Under the pieces are notes generated by a model that did no database searches, was not told the DNA's origin, and saw only the letters and a list, made by a program, of their open reading frames with translations. Of a DNA stretch of 64,000 nt, positions 16,865-24,111 are shown piece by piece. This stretch comes from Pelagicoccus sp. SDUM812002 (lineage in GTDB: Bacteria; Verrucomicrobiota; Verrucomicrobiia; Opitutales; Opitutaceae), in contig NZ_JARXHX010000001.1 in the NCBI RefSeq assembly GCF_031127835.1, positions 1 to 64,000 on the forward strand, in the 5' to 3' direction. The number at the start of each line of letters is the position of its first letter. Within the stretch, counting starts at the first letter, position 1. Made by a program: the position numbers and the translations under genes.

Positions 16865-17668
16865 TCATTTCACGAGCACTAATTCCTGAACGGCAGGGCG
16901 TCCGTACTCGGCTCCTCCAGTCTTCACAACGAGATTTGAAGCAATTTGACTCTCTCCTGCCCCGTGGGTGTGTCCGCAAAGTACCTTCAGGTTTCGATCT
17001 GGATAGGCTCGCGCAACCTCAGCTAGCATTTCCCCCATGGCCTTGCTGCTGAAATGCGGCAAAAAAGCATCGTCTGAAAACCTCCCTTCATGCCAGCAGG
17101 ATTCACGAAAAGGAGGAACATGCGTTAGTACGATCACATCCTTGTACCGGTCCAGGGCAGCAACCAAGCTCTGCTTGAGTTCCTCAGACGCGCGATCCCC
17201 CAACTGGTTGAGAAGATCAAATCTGGCTTCCAGGCCCAAACCTACAAATTCCTCAATCAGGCGGTAGTCGTTGAGTTCGACGGGAGAGCTGCGGCCTAGT
17301 CCAAGTCTACCGTCGGCCCATCCGTCATGACCTACCAGAGCGGAATACGGGGTCAGTTCAACCACTCCAGAAACAGTCAAATATCTGACCAAACGAGAGC
17401 GTTCATCGAGTCGAACAGCTGCTTTCTTGGTCTTCGCTATCGAGCCATGATAACAGTCGTGGTTCCCCAGAACAAAGTAGACCGGCCGATTCAACTTATC
17501 AGCTACACTCTGAATGTAATCGTCGAACGAATACGACAAGCCTGTGTCGCCACCTATGAGAATCGCGTCTGGACGAATCTTGTGAAGCTGGGAGCAGAGC
17601 GACTTGAACGACGCATAGTCATCAGCAAACTCAAGATGGAGGTCTGTTAGCCAAGCTACCTTTTTCAT
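16865..17668 (-). CDS. Calcineurin-like metallophosphoesterase, intact
   Basis: 267 residues from ATG 17668 (MKKVAWLTDLHLEFADD); the 15 bases upstream add MHYNP without support. All metal ligands of the superfamily are present: TDLHLE (DxH), LIGGDTG (GD), FVLGNHDCYHG (GNHD), VLTHVPPF and LCGHTHGAGE (GHxH). There is no leader or membrane segment. The substrate (nucleotide, phospholipid or protein) cannot be deduced. A close but frameshifted paralog sits at 22592-23405, and the two share GHDGWADGRLG and VELND(Y/F)RLI. The gene is convergent with the PIN gene and the phosphoesterase remnant to its left. Confidence 0.85.
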   Translation of the reverse strand: MKKVAWLTDLHLEFADDYASFKSLCSQLHKIRPDAILIGGDTGLSYSFDDYIQSVADKLNRPVYFVLGNHDCYHGSIAKTKKAAVRLDERSRLVRYLTVSGVVELTPYSALVGHDGWADGRLGLGRSSPVELNDYRLIEEFVGLGLEARFDLLNQLGDRASEELKQSLVAALDRYKDVIVLTHVPPFRESCWHEGRFSDDAFLPHFSSKAMGEMLAEVARAYPDRNLKVLCGHTHGAGESQIASNLVVKTGGAEYGRPAVQELVLVK

Positions 17669-17710
17669 TGGGTTGTAGTGCAAGAGGTCCAGCTCTTGAT
17701 TATCTCCGAA

Positions 17711-18829
17711 TTAGTCCTGAGCCTGACTCAATAGCCAAGCGTCAACGGCGTCCATACTCTCAAAAAGACTACGACCTTGGTTTGCATCCATATCTTCAAC
17801 CACTCGCTTAACATAAGCGGTCCATTCTGGATCCCGCCGATTGTCTTCCCCAATCCTCGGTCTTCGCCTTAGCCGGCAAAAACTCCAAGGTCGTGGCAAC
17901 TCCGGAGAGAACTGAAAATGATGAAGAACACGTCGATCTTCATCTCCGTTCGAAACTTCCCTGAGCGTGCTGCCTACCGCTTTCCTCAATCTCCCGTATT
18001 TCTTCACCAAATTCGAAATTACATCTCTCCGCGTGGGATCATGTGAAAAGACGCAGGTCTCAGCTGACTGGATCTGCAGCGAATTTATAAGCTCAGTATC
18101 CTCCTGACTGATTGGAACTAGTCTGCGTTTTCTATCGCCTACTTTATAAACTCTTTGATCGAAAAATATGAGACAGAGGCTCGGGGATACCGGAAGAAGC
18201 ATTTGAAAGCCCGACCGACTGAATCCTACAAATGAACGATGCGGCAGAGTATGCTCGAACATCTGGTTCATCAATATAACTGGATGGTCGGACGTGATGA
18301 AGAATTCCTCCGAGGGAGACTCCAACAGCTTGCAAGCCAAAGACCGGGCCTCGAGCCATCCCCCTGCCACGTTCTTGAAAAGCTCGCCTGCAACTCCACC
18401 GAAATCTATCGTTTTCTCTGACCAATCAGCGGGCGGTGGCGGTAGCTCTCCTCTCGCGATCGCAGCCTGCGTAACCTCGAAAAACATTTTCCGAGGAAAG
18501 GTCTTTGCTTCCTCGATCGCCCGTTTAGTCCGAACGTGCATGATGATCGCGAACAACTGCAACGCTGTAAGTTCCTGACTATCGAAACCACGCTTATCGG
18601 CTACTCTCGAAATGACAGGAGCCAAGTCCCGTTCACATGTAGTGTAGATGCGGTCGAGCTCGCCATCAGTCTTGTAGAAATAGTCTTCCTGGCATTGCCC
18701 CTTGATGCCGGCTGTTGGAAAAAATTCAAAAGGGTCGATCCGTGCGACCGAGATCTGCTTGGTGTCTCCTATGCGAAACTGCCGCAAATAGTGTTGAGGA
18801 ACGTAATGCTGGTTCTTGTTCGTCGGCAT
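17711..18829 (-). CDS. DUF4238 domain protein
   Basis: 372 residues beginning MPTNKNQHYVPQHYLRQF, the hallmark start of DUF4238 proteins (NQHxVPxxYLxxF). Later landmarks of the family are FYKTDGELDRIY, LFAIIMHVRTKRA, a FFITSDHPVILMN segment (the conserved SD.P) and a C-terminal helical part. Function is unknown. Family members are frequent in accessory islands near mobility and defence genes, and a role there is only a guess. The 5' end overlaps the end of an upstream frame by about 100 bases, which is unusual. Confidence 0.8.
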   Translation of the reverse strand: MPTNKNQHYVPQHYLRQFRIGDTKQISVARIDPFEFFPTAGIKGQCQEDYFYKTDGELDRIYTTCERDLAPVISRVADKRGFDSQELTALQLFAIIMHVRTKRAIEEAKTFPRKMFFEVTQAAIARGELPPPPADWSEKTIDFGGVAGELFKNVAGGWLEARSLACKLLESPSEEFFITSDHPVILMNQMFEHTLPHRSFVGFSRSGFQMLLPVSPSLCLIFFDQRVYKVGDRKRRLVPISQEDTELINSLQIQSAETCVFSHDPTRRDVISNLVKKYGRLRKAVGSTLREVSNGDEDRRVLHHFQFSPELPRPWSFCRLRRRPRIGEDNRRDPEWTAYVKRVVEDMDANQGRSLFESMDAVDAWLLSQAQD

Positions 18830-19130
18830 TCGAGAAGGGTGTTATGTGATCACTAGACATGATCATTAGTTGAGCCCTCTCCCAATATTCTCTTTTGAGA
18901 AGAGAGCCAGGCGGTGATAGACGTATCAAATTCAGGATATCAGCGATTATCCTATCCAAGCGATCGACAGAATCCTGATATCGATCAGCCCGCCCTTCCT
19001 CTAGGATGCGTGCACCATACTCAGAGAGCTTGCTACGATATCGGATAAATCTGCCAAATCGGGATATCTCCAAATACTTCGAACCGAAAGTTTCGTCTGG
19101 TTCCAACCTTCTTTTTGCGCGTCGCCCCAT
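18726..19130 (-). CDS. Hypothetical small basic protein upstream of DUF4238
   Basis: The frame can start at ATG 19130 (MGRRAKRRLEPDETFG) or 19151. Its first 100 residues are helical and charged (SKLSEYGARILEEGRADRYQ), with a hydrophobic patch IIADILNLIRLSPPG. The last 35 residues overlap the DUF4238 gene in another frame and have poor composition (HITPFSNADEQEPAL), so the true C-terminus was perhaps lost by a frameshift near 18840. No family is recognised. Confidence 0.35.
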   Translation of the reverse strand: MGRRAKRRLEPDETFGSKYLEISRFGRFIRYRSKLSEYGARILEEGRADRYQDSVDRLDRIIADILNLIRLSPPGSLLKREYWERAQLMIMSSDHITPFSNADEQEPALRSSTLFAAVSHRRHQADLGRTDRPF

Positions 19131-19151
19131 TTGAGACAAGTGGACTAGCAT

Positions 19152-20088
19152 TTCGCATCGAACTCAACTTTCCAAAGTCAATGCGTGGAAAACGGGCTGA
19201 AAACCTCCAAGATCTTTCGAGATCTCTTCACCGCGGCACCTGCCCCGCGAGCCAAGCAACAGAAGCATCCCAAACTACGGCCGATCCTCCCGAATCAGAA
19301 GCGCGTAGACCTGCGTCGAGCTGATGCCGAAGGCCTAGCTGGCATAGCAATTGGCGACTCACCCTCTACCGGCGAGGTCTCCCCAAAGTAGCAGTCGCAG
19401 CACCGATTCACAGCTTACACACCAAATGGGTTCATCCAAAACGGTTACAAGCTGATCGGTGTAAATTCGCCCCAGAGCGATCTTCTTGATACGAGATCCG
19501 TGCTGTCGTCTTGTTCACCTTACTTGGCTTTCGTCAGACACTCGACTAGATCTGCATGACTTGAGAATTGGGGTGCAGCTCCCTTTGCATTTCCAATCAA
19601 ACCATCCTAGCCGGCGCGGTCGATAAGCGCGAGATATGCAAACCTCTGCAGCATACGTGCGCTGCTATTTTCGTATTCTTATTATGCATACACGATTACC
19701 ATTCTGCCACTGAGAAGGAACACGCCGGGCGGGCTTTATGCAAATGAAGCAAAAATCATGGAACTGCGATTAGCTGCCAGCGAGTTCCAAATGAAGGTCA
19801 GCAAGCCTAACGATTTCCGTCGCTAACAACGGAGCGAGCAAGGAGCCTCTAAAGGCTCTTGTGCAATGAAAGCCTCATCCCCCAGCTCGAGGTCGAGCAA
19901 ATAGACAATCTGCTCACTGCCGGCACAAACGCGCCAAAGCAGCTAACTGCCTATCGATTTTGGGCTACGCTGTCCCGGTCGAGATTGATGCATGGCCGCT
20001 AGTTTGGGGCCTTCTTTCAACGGAGCATTCGCCTCGGCGTTCCGCCGGTCGAAAGCTCCCTTGTCTCTGTTTTGTGAATACACCGGTC
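19152..20088. other. Non-coding or eroded stretch of over 900 bases
   Basis: Only short frames of weak composition occur here. A hairpin GAGCC / GGCTC with a TCTAAA loop lies near 19845-19861 and could be an old terminator. No tRNA, CRISPR array or recognisable protein remnant was seen. Confidence 0.4.
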
Positions 20089-20316
20089 ATGTATCGGATA
20101 GAAGAAACTAAACAGCACAACGAAATGAAAGACCACGAAAGCCGAATCAGAGAAATACGCAACAAAGCGAAGACAGACAGTGAGCAGGCATTGGAATACA
20201 TCGCGGAATCCAAGCGCAGCGCCAGAAGAGCCCGGATCCTAACCGCCATCAACATCGCGTTGGTGATCTTCAATGCGGTGATGTTCGCAATCTATCTGAT
20301 GACTGAAAACAGGTAA
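20089..20316 (+). CDS. Small single-pass membrane protein with a coiled coil
   Basis: 75 residues from ATG 20089 (MYRIEETKQHNEMKDHE); the longer frame from 19960 has an implausible N-terminus. Residues 10-48 are a charged coiled coil. They are followed by one membrane helix, AINIALVIFNAVMFAIYLM, and a short TENR tail, giving an N-in/C-out or tail-anchored topology. No family is recognised. It lies 21 bases before the next gene and probably shares its transcript. Confidence 0.45.
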   Translation: MYRIEETKQHNEMKDHESRIREIRNKAKTDSEQALEYIAESKRSARRARILTAINIALVIFNAVMFAIYLMTENR

Positions 20317-20337
20317 CCCAAAGAAAACGAATAATAC

Positions 20338-20931
20338 ATGAACTTAAAAAGAGTAGCCCTCAAAGGCATCAAAAGGAGGAGGCGTTTAAGCGCCAGAGAA
20401 TTCAATGAGCTGCGGAGCCAGCTGGAGGCGGGCAATACCAAACCGAGCTTCGACCGCATGCAACAAGCACTCGAGGCCCGGAATTGGGATTTCCTTTACG
20501 AATGGTCGTACTCGCACCTGACCCTATCGCATACATGCTCGCGAAACCTGATATACTACGGAATCGCTTCCGCTCGCCTCGGACGTTCCGAACATCTCTG
20601 CATCGCAATCTACAATGGCTGGACTTCGCCACAATCCTCTAAGGAGTTGGCCAGAGAAGCTGCGATTGTATCCGGAATGCTGGGACTGCGGCAGTACTCG
20701 CTGGCCTTCTTCTCTATTCATCAGCTCCTGTCACATAGAAAAGAAGGCCATAAGTCCGAATCTCCCGAGCTGATAGAGTGCTTTCAGAGTTTTCTCAAGG
20801 ACTGCAGTGTCGAACCGCAATACCGCTGTCAGCAAACCGATCTCACATTTCCCTACTACTTCACTCTCTTGATTCAGGAGATCGCGGACCGGATCCCTAC
20901 TCCCTCCGATTCCCTCGATCTATATCTATAA
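20338..20931 (+). CDS. Hypothetical protein, tandem paralog 1 (TPR-like)
   Basis: 197 residues starting MNLKRVALKGIKRRRRLSAR. It aligns by eye with the next gene: LSAREFNELRSQLEAG against LTDEEASYLKLKILEG, then PSFDRMQQALEARNWDFLYEW against PSHEQMLHAWIAGAWPLLEW, then YGIASARLGRSE against HLAAALHQQGKSD. The latter block has the helix-turn-helix look of a TPR repeat. The C-terminus is different. Function is unknown and no export signal is seen. Confidence 0.55.
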   Translation: MNLKRVALKGIKRRRRLSAREFNELRSQLEAGNTKPSFDRMQQALEARNWDFLYEWSYSHLTLSHTCSRNLIYYGIASARLGRSEHLCIAIYNGWTSPQSSKELAREAAIVSGMLGLRQYSLAFFSIHQLLSHRKEGHKSESPELIECFQSFLKDCSVEPQYRCQQTDLTFPYYFTLLIQEIADRIPTPSDSLDLYL

Positions 20932-20947
20932 CGCCTTCCGTATTCAA

Positions 20948-20978
20948 AGGCCCCGACGTCCACGACGCCTCGGGGCCT
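20948..20978 (+). terminator. Hairpin between the tandem paralogs
   Basis: A 9-bp perfect stem (AGGCCCCGA / TCGGGGCCT) with a 13-base loop follows the first paralog. The T-run is weak (ACTTGT), so termination would be partial or the element may act as an attenuator for the second paralog. Confidence 0.45.
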
Positions 20979-20995
20979 ACTTGTATCCAAAACAC

Positions 20996-21541
20996 ATGAA
21001 AGAACACCAAAAAATCGACGCTCGGTCTGCCCAGACCTTAAGAGACAAACAAAAGCTAACCGATGAGGAGGCTTCCTACCTAAAGCTAAAGATCCTTGAG
21101 GGCGACCCCTGGCCCAGCCACGAGCAGATGCTCCACGCATGGATTGCCGGAGCTTGGCCGCTGCTTGAATGGATCGCACGGAACCACATCCAAGTGGATT
21201 CAAGTTCCGCAAGGGCCTATCTGCACCTCGCAGCCGCTCTCCATCAGCAAGGAAAGAGCGACGAAGCTGACTTAGTCCTCGAACAGGCACATGCGTCCTG
21301 CTCGAGCCTTGAAGAAGTTGAGTACGAGACGGCCGTGATTTTAGCCATGGAGGGACAATTGGACGAAGCCGAACAGCACTATTTCAGTAGCCTGCATATG
21401 ATGGAGCTTAAGAATCCTGACAATCGCCCTATTTCCGACAAGAAGGCGGCATTCCAAAAATTCCTAAGAAACAATCTGCTGCCCATCTCGATAAAATTCC
21501 GGGATTCCACGGGAAGCGAGGACAAGCCTACCAGAGATTAG
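20996..21541 (+). CDS. Hypothetical protein, tandem paralog 2 (TPR-like)
   Basis: 181 residues from ATG 20996 (MKEHQKIDARSAQTLRD). The central part (AYLHLAAALHQQGKSDEADL, EYETAVILAMEGQLDEAEQHY) is clearly two TPR-like helical hairpins, suggesting a protein-binding scaffold. The C-terminus FQKFLRNNLLPISIKF is repeated in a remnant immediately downstream. It is the paralog of the preceding gene. No enzyme motif, leader or membrane helix is present. Confidence 0.55.
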   Translation: MKEHQKIDARSAQTLRDKQKLTDEEASYLKLKILEGDPWPSHEQMLHAWIAGAWPLLEWIARNHIQVDSSSARAYLHLAAALHQQGKSDEADLVLEQAHASCSSLEEVEYETAVILAMEGQLDEAEQHYFSSLHMMELKNPDNRPISDKKAAFQKFLRNNLLPISIKFRDSTGSEDKPTRD

Positions 21542-21551
21542 CTATCGTAAA

Positions 21552-21650
21552 GGACAACCTACAATACCCGGGATCTTCGAATTGTTCCTAAAGGACCATT
21601 CGCTACCAGTACGCTTCAAGTTCCACGACGTCGTCTATGACGAGAACTAG
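21552..21650 (+). pseudogene. C-terminal remnant of a third tandem paralog
   Basis: The frame GQPTIPGIFELFLKDHSLP, followed by VRFKFHDVVYDEN and TAG at 21648-21650, matches the end of the preceding gene (AAFQKFLRNNLLPISIKFRD) and part of the first paralog (FQSFLKDCSVE). Only about 33 codons survive, immediately after the stop of paralog 2. This shows that at least three copies once stood in tandem. Confidence 0.5.
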
Positions 21651-21695
21651 CCACCTAAAATAATCACCAAATTTTCGTTACAATCTAAACTGACA

Positions 21696-22364
21696 ATGCA
21701 AGTCACCTTCATCTCCAACAACCACCGCATGAACATCCCCTTCGTATTTGGGGGCGACATCCTAATCCACTGCGGCGACTTCTACGCAAAGGGCGAACAG
21801 GATCCCGATCTGAAGCTTCTCAACGAATGGTACTCCAACCAGCAGTTCCGACACGAGTTTTTCATCCCTGGCGAGAACGACGACCCCGTCCTCCTCGACC
21901 AAGTTAACGGAGGTGGAAAGCTTACGGAGGCCACTCTGCTGAACGGAAAGCTCGTCGACGTCGATGGCCTGAGGGTTTTCGGAGCCTCATTCTTCTCTTG
22001 GCAAGACAACGAACCCTATGGACTCCAAACCCTCGACGAGGTCGAAGCACTCACCAACTCCATTCCAAGGGGATTGGACATCCTAGCCACGCACGTTCCG
22101 TCTTTCGGAGTCCTCGACGAATCCATTCCCGACGAAAACTTGGGTTTCCTCACCCTAAGATGCCGTGTCCAAAAATCTCGCCCGTACGTTCACGCCTTCG
22201 GCCACGATACTGGAGCTTCCGGATACGAACGCTTCGAAGATACGCATTGCTACAACGTCGCCCAAAACTGGGACCAATCCCTTTGGCCAATGCCAACAAC
22301 CCTGAACATCGAACCACATTGCAATCAGTCATTCTTACCGACAGAAACCGTCGTCCATTCGTAA
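21696..22364 (+). CDS. Calcineurin-like phosphoesterase with lost catalytic residues
   Basis: 222 residues, open throughout. The family fold is plain: VTFISNNHRM, GGDILIHCGDFYAKGE, FIPGENDD, LATHVPSFGVLDE and HAFGHDTGASGYER. Key ligands are replaced: the DxH of the first motif is N-x-H (SNNH for SDTH), GNHD is GEND, and the final GHxH is GHDT. Only GDF and one THVP histidine remain. The protein is either a pseudo-enzyme kept for binding or a gene losing function before acquiring stops. It belongs with the remnant at 16324 and is followed by the other phosphoesterase type. Confidence 0.65.
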   Translation: MQVTFISNNHRMNIPFVFGGDILIHCGDFYAKGEQDPDLKLLNEWYSNQQFRHEFFIPGENDDPVLLDQVNGGGKLTEATLLNGKLVDVDGLRVFGASFFSWQDNEPYGLQTLDEVEALTNSIPRGLDILATHVPSFGVLDESIPDENLGFLTLRCRVQKSRPYVHAFGHDTGASGYERFEDTHCYNVAQNWDQSLWPMPTTLNIEPHCNQSFLPTETVVHS

Positions 22365-22387
22365 TCAGAATCTAATTGCAAAACTCC

Positions 22388-22417
22388 AGAAGGTGGAGCC
22401 CCAGAACTCTGCCTTCT
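22388..22417 (+). terminator. Possible terminator after the degenerate phosphoesterase
   Basis: AGAAGG at 22388-22393 and CCTTCT at 22412-22417 can pair over an 18-base loop and are followed by TTC. The stem is short, so this is a weak call. The rest of the spacer to 22591 contains pyrimidine-rich, gene-free DNA. Confidence 0.3.
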
Positions 22418-22591
22418 TTCAAACATTCAAGCCCCGGTCAGTACAGACCGAGCGCCCCAATTTCTTTTTCTCCTTTGCCAACTTTCCTCTTTTTCTTTCA
22501 CAGCACTTGATTCCTGCAGCAACGGATCGAATGGTCTGCCGGACCCAACAAATCCTCCACTTCCTCTTTGGCTCCACCAACTCTTCAAACA

Positions 22592-23405
22592 ATGACCCAT
22601 CCCAAACGCATCGCTTGGCTCACCGACCTCCACCTCGAATTAGTGTCCTCCTACAGCCAGATCCAAAAGCTCTGCAAGAGGATCAAGATCGAGAAACCAG
22701 ACGTCATTCTGATCGGAGGCGACACGGGAACCGCAGACTCATTCGCTGACTATCTAGAAGACCTCGAACATCTGATCAACAAGCCCATCTACTTCGTGCT
22801 CGGAAACCACGACTTCTACGGCAGCTCCATCGAAAGCGTAAAAACCGAGGCCCAACGACTTTCCGGTGGCTCCAAACACCTTCGCTATTTAACTCGCTGC
22901 GGTGTGGTAGGGCTCACTTCCTCCACCGCCCTCGTCGGCCACGATGGCTGGGCCGACGGCAGACTCGGCAGTGCCGAAAAAAAGTACGGTAGAGCTGAAC
23001 GACTTCCGCTTGATCGATGATTTCAAAGCCCTAAGCAAATCAGAACGATTAGCAAAGCTCGCTGAGGTCGGCGACCAAGCCGCCGCTGAAGCGAAATCGA
23101 CCCTACAAAAAGCTTTCCAGAAATACGACGACGTCATTTTCTTCACTCACGTTCCCCCTTTCAAGGAAGCCTGCTGGCACGAAGGCAAAATCTCCGACGA
23201 CGACTTTCTCCCTTACTTTGCTAGCCAGGCAATGGGCACAGCACTGTGCGAAACCATGCTTAAGAATCCCGATAAAACACTGACTGTCCTCTGCGGCCAC
23301 ACTCACACCCAAGCCGAAGCCAAAATCCTCCCTAACCTACAGGTCAAAACCGGAGGCGCTGAATACGGTTCGCCGAAGCTTCAGATAATTATCGAAGTCT
23401 GTTGA
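22592..23405 (+). pseudogene. Calcineurin-like phosphoesterase split by a one-base insertion in A7
   Basis: The ATG at 22592 gives MTHPKRIAWLTDLHLE, LIGGDTGTADS and FVLGNHDFYG. At an A7 run (22977-22983) the reading frame must skip one base to continue as STVELNDFRLIDDF, FFTHVPPFKEACW and LCGHTHTQAEAK, ending at TGA 23403-23405. All metal ligands are intact across the two frames. Comparison with the paralog at 16865 shows that deleting one A restores the full protein. This may be a true pseudogene, a phase-variable tract, a gene rescued by transcript slippage, or a sequencing error. Confidence 0.8.
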
Positions 23406-24111
23406 GGAATCCCACGATTTCTCGATCTTCGAAAACCTTATTTCACTACGCCCCAGCATCCATTTGCCATTTAGTGGGAAGACTCGGAAAACAGCTTATA
23501 GCTTCCCTCCGATTCTCAAAGAAAGTTCTTTATCACGTAGCCAAGAAAAAGGGGGCTAATGGTTCGGCCAGTCAAGCAGCCAGCACATGGCAACTCTGCT
23601 TCTCACAACTCCGAAAGAAATCTCACCGGAATTCAGGCATCGAGGGTTTTGCTATAAGTTTCGAAGACTCTTTAGAGCCAAACCGAGTCTTTGGACTCCT
23701 CACAGATCGGCTCTCCCGCACCCCGTACTATGAGCTGACAAGATCCCCGATCTCGATGTGAAGAGGCCCGAACTGGACACCCAGCTGCGTTCGTGAAAGT
23801 CGCTTCACGCAGCGTCCCGGCTCAGACATCTTCCTTTCGCCGATCCAGACCAGAAAGCATTTGCTCATATTGGATGTGCTTCATCAAAAAGCGCAATATA
23901 GGGTCTATGTGTATGTGAAACGCTGCTTCGCCGTGTTTTAGAACGTCGAACCCAAGCGATATCGGTGCAGTTAAATGGCAGTCTAGCCTAGATGGATTAC
24001 TGAGATCAATTTGACAGAAAACCCTCTCTGGTCGCGGCCATCCGAATCCAAATAAACTACTGCCGTACCCCAAATTTGGATCACAGCCAAAAACAGCCAT
24101 AAGATAAGGGT
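23406..24111. other. Spacer before the relaxase, two doubtful ORFs
   Basis: A rightward TTG frame (23402-23761) and a leftward ATG frame (23822-24100, 92 codons, MAVFGCDPNLGYGSSLFG) are open but match nothing I know. The leftward one has acceptable composition and would be divergent from the relaxase gene 11 bases away. A mobilisation origin (oriT) would be expected near here, but I could not identify a nic-site hairpin with confidence. Confidence 0.3.

Noticed and set aside
22976-22985. Programmed -1 frameshifting on A AAA AAG in the phosphoesterase
   Set aside because: The slippery heptamer is there, but the frame needed is +1 (or -2), so classical -1 shifting would not restore the protein. 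An indel or transcript slippage fits better.
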